From Thermoleophilaceae bacterium (lineage in GTDB: Bacteria; Actinomycetota; Thermoleophilia; Solirubrobacterales; Thermoleophilaceae), in NCBI GenBank assembly GCA_013696905.1, contig JACCXP010000125.1:1-5235 (forward strand): a stretch of 5,235 bases of DNA. Direction: 5' to 3'. This document shows positions 1 to 5,235 of this stretch, piece by piece. Both the position numbers and the translations under genes were made by a program. The notes beneath the pieces are model-generated. The model searched no databases and had not been told where the DNA came from. It saw only the letters and a program-made list of their open reading frames with translations. Positions within the stretch are counted from its first letter, which is position 1, and every line of letters starts with the position of its first letter.

Positions 1-585
1 GACCAAACCGGCGACGCCGGCGGAGCCCGCCTCGCCACCGAGCTCGGCGCCGCCTCGGCCGACCACCTCGACTGCGTCAGCGACGCCGGCATCGAGGCGC
101 TGGCCGGCTCGCGCACCGTCGCCGTCATGCTGCCGGGGGTCGCGCTGCACCTGCTGGAGCTGACGCCCCGCGTCGAGGGCGGCGAGCTGCGTCCGCCGGT
201 CAAGCCGCACCTGCCGCTGGTCGCTCGCCGCCTCGTCGACTCCGGCGCGTGCGTAGCGTTGTCGTGCGACTACAACCCCGGCAGTTGCCCGGCGCCGTCG
301 ATGCAGACGACGATCCAGCTTGCCGCGCGCTTGTTCGGGTTGACCCCTGCCGAGAGCTGGCATATGGCGACGATCAACGCCGCGCACGCGCTCGACCTCG
401 ACCGGGACCGCGGCAGCATCGAGCCCGGCAAGCGGGCCGACATCGTCGTGTGGGACGTGCCGGAGCACGGCATGGTCCTCGACCGCTTCGGGATCAACCT
501 CGTCCACACCGTCATCAAGGACGGGCGGATCGTCGCCCGTCCCGCCCAACAGTCCCGCGTCACCCTGGGAGGGAGAAGCTCATGA
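1..585 (+). CDS. hutI: Imidazolonepropionase (HutI), C-terminal half; 5' end outside window
   Basis: HutI is a cytosolic metal-dependent amidohydrolase that opens the ring of 4-imidazolone-5-propionate to give N-formimino-L-glutamate, step three of histidine degradation. The reading frame is open from base 1, so the gene is cut by the window edge. 194 residues are visible of a family length near 400. Seen in order: a DQxGDAGGA stretch that in known HutI proteins follows the metal-ligand His (just off the left edge), SADHL at visible residues 19-23 with the active-site His, SDAGIEALA, the VAVMLPG strand (40-46), SCDYNPGSCP (88-97) whose Asp90 matches the conserved metal-ligand Asp, NAAHAL (126-131), and the closing GKRADIVVWD (143-152) and VHTVIKDGRIV (168-178) typical of amidohydrolases. 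The stretch between LPG and LVDSG looks about 16 residues longer than in Bacillus-type HutI as I recall it. The TGA stop overlaps the next gene's ATG. A related amidohydrolase with another substrate is the main alternative. Confidence 0.87.
   Translation, partial: DQTGDAGGARLATELGAASADHLDCVSDAGIEALAGSRTVAVMLPGVALHLLELTPRVEGGELRPPVKPHLPLVARRLVDSGACVALSCDYNPGSCPAPSMQTTIQLAARLFGLTPAESWHMATINAAHALDLDRDRGSIEPGKRADIVVWDVPEHGMVLDRFGINLVHTVIKDGRIVARPAQQSRVTLGGRSS
567..575 (+). promoter_or_regulatory. Ribosome binding site of the substrate-binding protein gene
   Basis: The purine-rich run GGGAGGGAG ends 6 bases before the ATG at 582. It decides the start: the reading frame is open much further upstream (to an ATG at 249), but that extension only overlaps hutI in another frame and reads as Arg/Pro/Ala-rich shadow sequence. 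The site lies inside the last codons of hutI, so translation of the two genes is probably coupled. Confidence 0.75.
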
Positions 586-1796
586 GCACTCCATCGGCAG
601 TCCGCCTGCAAAGGAGCCGTCGCTCGTCGCGCCCGCCGGCGATCGTCACGGCCGCCGCCGCCCTACTCGCCCTGGGGCTCGCGGCCTGCGGTGGCGAGGA
701 CTCCGGCGCCGGAGGCGGCGGCACCTACAAAATCGGCATCTTCGCGCCGACCACCGGCTTCGCCGCCTCCGACGGCAAGAGCGCCGTCAACTCGGCGAAG
801 CTTGCCGTCGAGAAGGTCAACGCCGCCGGCGGCGTGCAGGGCAAGGAGCTCAAGCTCGTCGTCTACGACGACGCCTCTAAGCCCGATCAGGCGGCGACCA
901 TCGCGCAAAAACTCGTGCGCCAGGACAACGTCGACATCGCGGTGTCCGGGAGCTATTCGGCGCAGACCCGCGCCGCCGCGCCAATCTTCGCCCGCTCGAA
1001 CAAGGTCATGATCGCCGCGTACGCGGTCGACCCGGAGATCACGCAGGTCGGAGAGCAGATCTGGCGCATCGGCGAGCTCGCCTCGGTCCAGGGCAAGGTG
1101 GCCGGCAAGCTCGCGCTGGACAACCTGAAGGGCAAGAAGGTCGCGATCCTCTACGTGGACAACGACTTCGGGACCGGGCTGACGAAGGCCTTCCGCGATT
1201 ACGTCAAGCAGAACGGTGGGCAGATCGTCTCCGACTCGAAGTACCCCCTGGAGGAGAAGGACTTTCGCACCGTGCTCGGGGGCATCAAGGCGAAGTCGCC
1301 CGACGTGCTCTACGCGCCCGGCTACTACAACAACGCCGCCGATATCGCCAACCAGGCGGCGGAGCTTGGTCTCAAGGCGCAGATCGTCGGCGTCGAGGGC
1401 TATGACTCGCCCAAGCTGATCGACCTCGCCGGCAAGAACGCCGAGGGGATCATCTTCACGACCGAGCTCGATCGCGACTCGAGCAACCCGGCGGTGAAGG
1501 ACTTCCTCTCGGGCTACGAGAAGAAGACCGGCGTCAAGGCGGACGCGGTCGGCGCCGAGACCTATGACGCGGTGCTGCTGGCCGCCGAGGCGCTCAAGCG
1601 CGCCGGGGGCGCGGACGCCAAGAAGCTGGTCGAAGGCCTCAAGGAGGTCAAGGCGCTCGAGGGGTCCGTGACCGGGATTACCGGTTTCTCCCCGCAGCGC
1701 AACGGCATCCGTGAGGGCCTCGCGCAGGTCGTCAAGGGCGGCGACTTCCACCGGTACGCAACGTTCCGCGACCCGAGCCTCATCACGCCCCCGTGA
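582..1796 (+). CDS. LIV-type ABC transporter substrate-binding lipoprotein
   Basis: Extracellular solute-binding protein of the Leu/Ile/Val-type family (Peripla_BP_6, LivJ/LivK-like), 404 residues, which delivers ligand to the two permeases that follow. Residues 1-36 form a lipoprotein signal: an Arg-rich n-region (RSRRSSR), a hydrophobic stretch at 21-33 and the lipobox LAAC with Cys36 as the lipid anchor, followed by a Gly-rich linker. The mature domain opens with YKIGIFAPTTGFAASDG (49-65). It continues with VNAAGGVQGKELKLVVYDDASKP (79-101), the SGSYSAQT loop (122-129) in the position that holds ligand-contacting Ser/Thr in LivJ, a YD pair at 274-275 and GAETYDAVLLAAEAL around Tyr328/Asp329, all family landmarks. 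The start is set by a strong ribosome binding site, and ATG overlaps the hutI stop as ATGA. Family membership is clear. The ligand cannot be read from the sequence; the hutI linkage hints at histidine or a related compound. Confidence 0.93.
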   Translation: MSTPSAVRLQRSRRSSRPPAIVTAAAALLALGLAACGGEDSGAGGGGTYKIGIFAPTTGFAASDGKSAVNSAKLAVEKVNAAGGVQGKELKLVVYDDASKPDQAATIAQKLVRQDNVDIAVSGSYSAQTRAAAPIFARSNKVMIAAYAVDPEITQVGEQIWRIGELASVQGKVAGKLALDNLKGKKVAILYVDNDFGTGLTKAFRDYVKQNGGQIVSDSKYPLEEKDFRTVLGGIKAKSPDVLYAPGYYNNAADIANQAAELGLKAQIVGVEGYDSPKLIDLAGKNAEGIIFTTELDRDSSNPAVKDFLSGYEKKTGVKADAVGAETYDAVLLAAEALKRAGGADAKKLVEGLKEVKALEGSVTGITGFSPQRNGIREGLAQVVKGGDFHRYATFRDPSLITPP

Positions 1797-1836
1797 TCGC
1801 GAGTACGCCGATCGCGCCGACCACCCGGCTCGCGGG

Positions 1837-2700
1837 ATGCAGGACGCGCTGACCGCCCTCACGCTCGGCTCGACCTACGTGCTGCTTGCCGTGGGCCTGA
1901 GCATGATCTACGGGATTCTGCGGATCATTCACGTGGCGCACGCGGGGGTGTACACGATCGGCGCCTACGTCGGCTACCTCGCGTGGGGTCAGACCGGCTC
2001 GGTGTGGGTGGCGCTCGTCGGCGGGATGGCCGCCGGGGCGCTCAGCGGGTGGCTCATCTACGCGCTGATGTACCGGCGGTTGCTCGAGGCACCGCGCTAC
2101 GTGCCGCTGATCGCGTCGATCGGCGCGTTCATCGTGATCCAGGACCTGCTTTCCAAGCCCTGGCTCATGGGTTCCGACCGGCTGGCCATGCAGGCCGATC
2201 CGGGGCTGCCGTCCGTCGGCGTGCTCGGCGCCACGGTTTCCCCGGAGGCGCTCTACGTCCTCGTCGTAACCGCCGCGCTCCTGCTCGCGCTTGCCGTGCT
2301 CTTCCGCCGCAGCGACATCGGCCTGCAGTGGCGGGCGACGGCCTCGGATCGCGAGCTGGCGGGCGCCAGCGGAGTGAGCGTCGAGCGCGCGATCGCGTCG
2401 ACGTTCGCGGTCGGCTCGGCGCTCGCGGGGGCCGCTGGGGTGACCGTCGCCGTCTACACGGAGTCGGTCTTCGCCTTCATGGGCGAGGTGCCCTCATACA
2501 AGGCGTTCGTCATCGTCGTGCTTGGCGGCCTGGGCGCCGTACTCGGCCCGGTGGTGGCCGGGTTCGTCCTCGCCTTCGCCGAGACGCTGCTGATCGCCAA
2601 TGCCGGCTTCGTGCTGCCCCGTGATGCGATCGCCTTCCTGATCCTCGTGATCGTGCTGATCGTCCGGCCCCAGGGCCTGTTCGGGAGGGCGCGCGCATGA
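1837..2700 (+). CDS. livH: LIV-type ABC transporter permease, LivH-like
   Basis: Inner-membrane permease of the branched-chain amino acid type (BPD_transp_2), 287 residues, one half of the transport channel with the LivM-like protein. The N-terminal signature runs LGSTYVLLAVGLSMIYGILRIIHVAHAGVYTIGAYVGYLAW (10-50). Further hydrophobic segments lie near 55-78, 88-104, 137-156, 187-207, 222-253 and 263-277. The cytoplasmic loop GLQWRATASDRELAGASGV (162-180) is the family's ATPase-contact region, followed by AFVIVVLGGLGAVLGPVVAGFVLAFAE and a terminal VRPQGLFG. ATG 1837 is the only start codon in frame after the preceding stop and gives the usual family length, although no good Shine-Dalgarno sequence precedes it. 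A 40-base gap separates it from the binding-protein gene, the only gap in the operon. Its stop overlaps the next ATG. The gene symbol reflects family resemblance, not proven substrate. Confidence 0.93.
   Translation: MQDALTALTLGSTYVLLAVGLSMIYGILRIIHVAHAGVYTIGAYVGYLAWGQTGSVWVALVGGMAAGALSGWLIYALMYRRLLEAPRYVPLIASIGAFIVIQDLLSKPWLMGSDRLAMQADPGLPSVGVLGATVSPEALYVLVVTAALLLALAVLFRRSDIGLQWRATASDRELAGASGVSVERAIASTFAVGSALAGAAGVTVAVYTESVFAFMGEVPSYKAFVIVVLGGLGAVLGPVVAGFVLAFAETLLIANAGFVLPRDAIAFLILVIVLIVRPQGLFGRARA
2683..2689 (+). promoter_or_regulatory. Ribosome binding site of the LivM-like permease gene
   Basis: GGGAGGG sits 7 bases before ATG 2697, inside the final codons of livH. Together with the ATGA overlap it supports translational coupling of the two permease subunits, which are needed in equal amounts. 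Confidence 0.7.
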
Positions 2701-3584
2701 GCCAGTACGTTCTCTCCGTCATCGCGAGCGGCGGCGTCTGGGCCATCCTCACGCTCAGCCTCAACCTCATCACCGGCTACGCCGGCCAGGTGTCGCTCGG
2801 CCAGGCGGCGTTCTTCGCGATCGGAGCCTACGCGGCGGCGATGCTCAGCACCCGAACGGGCTTCGGGTTCGTCCCCGCCGTGCTGGCCGCGATGCCGATC
2901 ACCGGCGTCGCCGCGGCCGCGCTCGGCCTGCTCGCCCTGCGCGTCAAGGACGACTTCCTCGTCTTCGCGACGATCGGAGTCAACTTCATCGTTGTGGCGA
3001 TCCTGCAATACACCGACGCGTTCGGCGGCGCGCAGGGCATCGTGGCGATTCCCCTGCCGGCGATCGGCCCGGTCACGCTTCAGATCGGCGCGTACGCGGG
3101 GCTCGTCGTCGCGCTCGCGCTGCTGGCCGGGTTCGCGAGCCGGTGGGTCGAGCGCTCGTGGCTCGGCTACGGCTTCGCCGCCGTGCGCCAGGACGAGCTT
3201 GCGGCGCGGACGATTGGCGTGCCGGCCGCCCAGCTCAAAGTCGTCGCGTTCGCCCTCGCCGGGCTGCTCGCCGGACTGGCCGGCGCGCTGTACGCCTACT
3301 TCCTCGGCAATGTCTTCCCGCAGAACTTCGCCTTCGTCATCTCGATCCAGGTGATGGCGATGCTCGTGCTCGGCGGGCTGGGCACCGTGCCGGGCGCGAT
3401 CGTCGGGGCGGCGGTGCTGACAGCCTTGCCGGAGATCCTGCGGCCGCTGGCGGACTACCGCTACACGATCTTCGGGCTCGTCCTCGTGATCACCGTGAGC
3501 TTTCTGCCCGGCGGCATCATGGGGCATGGAGGGTTGGGGGACCGGGCGCTGGGCCGGCTCCGACCCCGCCGCGCGGCGACATGA
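2697..3584 (+). CDS. livM: LIV-type ABC transporter permease, LivM-like
   Basis: Second inner-membrane permease subunit, 295 residues, pairing with the LivH-like protein. The N-terminal part shows the LivM hallmark NLITGYAGQVSLGQAAFFAIGAYAAAML (23-50). Hydrophobic segments follow near 58-81, 88-105, 121-145, 181-203, 212-244 and 258-276. The stretch LALRVKDDFLVFATIGVNFIVV and then DAFGGAQGIVAIP correspond to the usual LivM middle region. GYGFAAVRQDELAARTIGV (157-175) is the cytoplasmic ATPase-contact loop. MLVLGGLGTVPGAIVGAAVLTALPEILR and a C-terminal VSFLPGGIMG complete the pattern. The protein lacks the long N-terminal extension of enteric LivM and ends in an Arg-rich tail. The ATG overlaps the livH stop (ATGA) and its own stop overlaps the ATG of livG (ATGA). 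Substrate is inferred only from the operon. Confidence 0.93.
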   Translation: MSQYVLSVIASGGVWAILTLSLNLITGYAGQVSLGQAAFFAIGAYAAAMLSTRTGFGFVPAVLAAMPITGVAAAALGLLALRVKDDFLVFATIGVNFIVVAILQYTDAFGGAQGIVAIPLPAIGPVTLQIGAYAGLVVALALLAGFASRWVERSWLGYGFAAVRQDELAARTIGVPAAQLKVVAFALAGLLAGLAGALYAYFLGNVFPQNFAFVISIQVMAMLVLGGLGTVPGAIVGAAVLTALPEILRPLADYRYTIFGLVLVITVSFLPGGIMGHGGLGDRALGRLRPRRAAT

Positions 3585-4348
3585 GCTTCCTCGCGGCCGA
3601 GCAGCTCAGCGTCAGCTTCGGCCGGCTGACGGCGCTCGACGGGGTGAGCTTCGACGTCGAGCGGGGCCAGCTCGTGGCGGTAATCGGCCCTAACGGGGCG
3701 GGGAAGACGACGCTGTTCAATGCGATCGCCGGGGCGGTCCGCCCGGCGCGCGGGCGGGCGGTGCTCGACGGAAGGGTCGTCTCGGGGCGCCCCCCGCACC
3801 GCAACGCGCTCGCCGGCGTGGCGCGGACGTTCCAGGTCGCGCGCCCGTTCCACGAGCTGACCGTGCGCGACAACGTCCTCGTAGGACTCGGCCGCGCGCG
3901 CTATTACCGGCTCGGCGGGCTGCTGCGGCGCGCGCGCTCGTCCGCCGACATCGAGCGGGCCGAGGCCCTCCTGGGCGATGTCGGGCTCGGCGAATCGATG
4001 GAGCGCCTCGCCGGCGAGCTGCCGCTCGGCCACCTGCGCCTGCTCGAGATCGCCCGAGCGCTCGCGCTCTCGCCGCGGCTGCTGATGCTCGACGAGCCGG
4101 CGGCTGGCCTGCGCGACACCGAAGAGGCGGCGCTCGAGGCGCTGCTGCGGCGGCTGCGCGAGCAGGGACTGACGATGCTCCTCGTCGAGCACGACGTCGA
4201 GTTCGCGCTGCGGGTCGCCGACCGGGCCGTGGTCCTCACCGCCGGTCGCAAGCTCGCCGAGGGTGCGCCGGAGGAGGTGCGCACGAACCCCGAGGTGATC
4301 GACGCGTACCTCGGGACCGGGACGGAGGCCGGCGATGCTACGCGTTGA
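3581..4348 (+). CDS. livG: LIV-type ABC transporter ATP-binding protein, LivG-like
   Basis: Cytoplasmic ATPase subunit of 255 residues that energises import together with the LivF-like protein. Walker A is GPNGAGKT (36-43), the Q-loop is TFQ with Gln85, Walker B is LLMLDEP with Asp171/Glu172, and the switch His is in VEHD (His204). The insertion between the Q-loop and the signature (about residues 101-132) and the ending NPEVIDAYLG mark it as LivG rather than LivF. The ABC signature reads LPLGH followed by LRLLEIARAL (147-160). LivG proteins normally have a relaxed signature here (LSYGQ-like), but His in the last position is a further departure. The ATG forms ATGA with the livM stop. There is no clear Shine-Dalgarno upstream, so expression may depend on translation of livM. 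The frame is open far upstream (from 3143), but that extension overlaps livM and is not a plausible protein. Confidence 0.93.
   Translation: MSFLAAEQLSVSFGRLTALDGVSFDVERGQLVAVIGPNGAGKTTLFNAIAGAVRPARGRAVLDGRVVSGRPPHRNALAGVARTFQVARPFHELTVRDNVLVGLGRARYYRLGGLLRRARSSADIERAEALLGDVGLGESMERLAGELPLGHLRLLEIARALALSPRLLMLDEPAAGLRDTEEAALEALLRRLREQGLTMLLVEHDVEFALRVADRAVVLTAGRKLAEGAPEEVRTNPEVIDAYLGTGTEAGDATR
4324..4328 (+). promoter_or_regulatory. Ribosome binding site of the LivF-like ATPase gene
   Basis: GGAGG with a 6-base spacing to ATG 4335, located within the last codons of livG. It supports the start at 4335 and hence the 14-base overlap between the two ATPase genes. Confidence 0.7.
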
Positions 4349-5033
4349 GGGCCTCGTCGTGCGCTACGGCGCGATCGAGGCGCTCAAGGGCTGCGACCTG
4401 AGCGTCGGCGCCGGGGCGGCCGTGTGCCTTCTGGGAGCAAACGGCGCCGGAAAGACCACGCTCGTGCGAGCCCTTGCCGGATGGGAACGCCCGGTGGCCG
4501 GGACGATCGAGCTCCAGGGCCGTGACGTCACCCGCCTGCCGCCCTGGGAGCGCCAGCGCGCCGGGCTCGGCGTCGTGCCGGAGGGCGGCCGGGTGTTCGG
4601 CGACCTCACCGTCGAGGAGAACCTCCGCGTCAGCGGGCGCGACGCGGACACGCGGATCGGGCTCGAGCTCTTCCCAGTGCTGACCGAGCGACGCACGCAG
4701 AGGGCCGGCACGCTCTCGGGGGGCGAGCGGCAGATGCTCTCGCTCGCCCGCGCCCTGGCCGGGCGGCCAAGGCTGCTCGTCATTGACGAGGTGTCGTTCG
4801 GCCTGATGCCGCGCGCCGTCGAGTCGATTTTCGGCGTGCTCGCCCGCCTACGCGACGAGGGGATGAGCATGCTGGTCATCGAGCAGGAGGAAGCCCGCGC
4901 CCTAGGTCTATGCGCCCGCGCCTACGTGCTCAGCCAGGGCGCGGTCCAGCTCGAGGGCCCAAGCGGTGAGCTCGCCGGCAGCGAGGCGCTGCGCGCCGCC
5001 TATCTGGGTGGCGCGGGCTCGGCGGCAGGCTGA
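4335..5033 (+). CDS. livF: LIV-type ABC transporter ATP-binding protein, LivF-like
   Basis: Second cytoplasmic ATPase subunit, 232 residues, the usual LivF length. It begins LRVEGLVVRYGAIEALKG, typical of LivF. Walker A is GANGAGKT (34-41), the Q-loop region is VVPEGGRVFGDLTVEENL (80-97, with the LivF-type PEG in place of Gln), the ABC signature is LSGGE (127-131) followed by RQMLSLARAL, and Walker B is LLVIDE (147-152). The switch position is Gln (VIEQ, Gln184) instead of His, which is normal for LivF. After the catalytic Glu152 the residue is Val (DEVSFGLMP) where the family usually has Pro (DEPSLGLAP). This looks like a tolerated variant because all catalytic positions remain. The gene overlaps livG by 14 bases and is the last of the transporter genes. 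The C-terminus ends with a short Gly/Ala tail. Confidence 0.93.
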   Translation: MLRVEGLVVRYGAIEALKGCDLSVGAGAAVCLLGANGAGKTTLVRALAGWERPVAGTIELQGRDVTRLPPWERQRAGLGVVPEGGRVFGDLTVEENLRVSGRDADTRIGLELFPVLTERRTQRAGTLSGGERQMLSLARALAGRPRLLVIDEVSFGLMPRAVESIFGVLARLRDEGMSMLVIEQEEARALGLCARAYVLSQGAVQLEGPSGELAGSEALRAAYLGGAGSAAG

Positions 5034-5040
5034 CGCCGCC
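5021..5040 (+). terminator. Possible weak hairpin terminator at the end of livF
   Basis: GGCGGC (5021-5026) and GCCGCC (5035-5040) form a perfect 6-base stem around an 8-base loop that contains the livF stop codon. The following bases (TCCCTT) are pyrimidine-rich but not a U-tract, so intrinsic termination is doubtful. It is equally likely to be a chance stem in GC-rich sequence. Confidence 0.2.
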
Positions 5041-5120
5041 TCCCTTCGCCATTCACGCGCGACGCGCGGGCCCACGCCGGCGAGCACGCGCAGCCCTCTG
5101 CTAAACCCTATGGAGCGGTT

Positions 5121-5224
5121 GCCGACCCGAGGTAGAAGGTCGGCGCCCCGCGCAAAGCATTCGCGGGCTGGACTCGCCCGGAGGCAGGACCTCCGGGAAA
5201 ACCGCACCTTTGGCAGGCGCCGAC
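5121..5224 (+). promoter_or_regulatory. Hairpin cluster in the 3' non-coding segment; possible structured leader
   Basis: This lies in 5034-5235, where no gene is convincing. Three perfect hairpins follow each other. The first is GCCGACC/GGTCGGC (5121-5127 with 5138-5144, 10-base loop). The second is CCCGCG/CGCGGG (5147-5152 with 5162-5167, 9-base loop). The third is CCCGGAGG/CCTCCGGG (5177-5184 with 5190-5197, 5-base loop). In addition, GTCGGCGCC (5139-5147) is exactly complementary to GGCGCCGAC (5216-5224), which sits directly before an ATG at 5225. That pairing would enclose hairpins two and three and exclude hairpin one. The ATG reads Met-Ala-Asn before the window ends and has only a weak AGG upstream. 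The arrangement resembles a leader with alternative folds, but I recognise no known riboswitch, T-box or tRNA signature, and no U-tract follows any stem. Orientation is assumed from the genes. Confidence 0.3.
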
Positions 5225-5235
5225 ATGGCGAACAG

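Noticed and set aside
249..581. Upstream extension of the binding-protein frame to ATG 249 (a 515-residue protein)
   Set aside because: The extra 111 residues overlap hutI in another frame and are Arg/Ala/Pro-rich shadow sequence. The lipoprotein signal begins at 582 with a strong ribosome binding site.
663..1862. Long minus-strand open frame (399 residues) opposite the binding-protein gene
   Set aside because: Low-complexity Arg/Val/Asp/Leu-rich translation, a typical GC-rich antisense shadow of a well-supported gene, with no recognisable domain.
2454..3527. Long minus-strand open frame (357 residues) opposite the two permease genes
   Set aside because: Highly charged, repetitive Arg/Asp/Glu-rich translation that mirrors the codon structure of livH/livM; no domain or start signal supports it.
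3143..3580. Upstream extension of the LivG frame
   Set aside because: It overlaps livM, is Arg-rich shadow sequence, and the LivG family start matches ATG 3581.
4605..4890. Gln in place of the switch His and Glu in the Q-loop region of LivF as possible inactivating changes
   Set aside because: Both are normal for the LivF subfamily (PEG motif and EQ switch), so they do not indicate loss of function.
5087..5127. Resemblance to the 3' half of a GEMM-I (c-di-GMP-I) riboswitch, including GGTTGCCGA at 5118-5126
   Set aside because: The matching 5' strand, the GGCAAACC stem with its tetraloop and an intact GCAAAGCC core in the right order are missing. A CGCAAAGC at 5151-5158 lies on the wrong side and within a different hairpin.
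5177..5203. The 8-base-pair hairpin as an intrinsic terminator
   Set aside because: It is followed by AAAA rather than a U-tract on the + strand. On the opposite strand the T run precedes the stem instead of following it.
4908..5207. Minus-strand open frame of 99 residues covering the end of livF and the non-coding stretch
   Set aside because: More than a third of it lies opposite livF, the translation shows no domain and is Arg/Ala-rich, and the hairpins at 5121-5197 fall inside it. A real gene here cannot be excluded but is not supported.
5034..5235. tRNA or other standard RNA gene in the 3' segment
   Set aside because: No T-loop GTTCGANTC-type motif, no cloverleaf spacing, and no tmRNA, SRP RNA or RNase P core motifs could be found on either strand.

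Overview
The window is about 5.2 kb of GC-rich DNA (roughly 70% GC by eye). All recognisable genes lie on the + strand, packed as one operon. The composition, GC-ending codons, frequent ATGA stop/start overlaps and a lipoprotein-type binding protein fit a high-GC bacterium. An actinobacterium, perhaps a deep-branching class such as Thermoleophilia or Rubrobacteria, is my best guess. This is an inference from style and similarity, not a marker-gene assignment.

Layout: positions 1-585 hold the C-terminal half of an imidazolonepropionase (HutI), the third enzyme of histidine degradation. Its stop overlaps the start of a complete five-gene branched-chain-amino-acid-type (LIV/HAAT family) ABC transporter. 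The parts are a lipoprotein substrate-binding protein (582-1796), a LivH-type permease (1837-2700), a LivM-type permease (2697-3584), a LivG-type ATPase (3581-4348) and a LivF-type ATPase (4335-5033). Three junctions are 4-base ATGA overlaps and one is a 14-base overlap. Only the binding-protein/LivH junction has a gap, of 40 bases. No promoter is visible, so transcription presumably enters from upstream, from the rest of a hut-like operon.

How they work together: the binding protein is expected to capture a small amino-acid-like ligand outside the membrane. The LivH/LivM pair forms the channel and the LivG/LivF pair powers import. Tight coupling to hutI suggests the ligand may be histidine or a pathway compound such as urocanate, rather than leucine, isoleucine or valine. 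That is inference from context.

After the transporter, 5034-5235 (202 bases) has no convincing gene. It holds a cluster of perfect short hairpins and a 9-base segment able to pair with bases directly in front of an ATG at 5225. This could be a structured leader of a gene beginning at the right edge. I do not recognise a known riboswitch class there, and GC-rich DNA produces such stems by chance fairly often. The coding part of the window is an ordinary operon. The unexplained parts are the hut-transporter link, an apparent loop insertion in HutI and the 3' non-coding segment.
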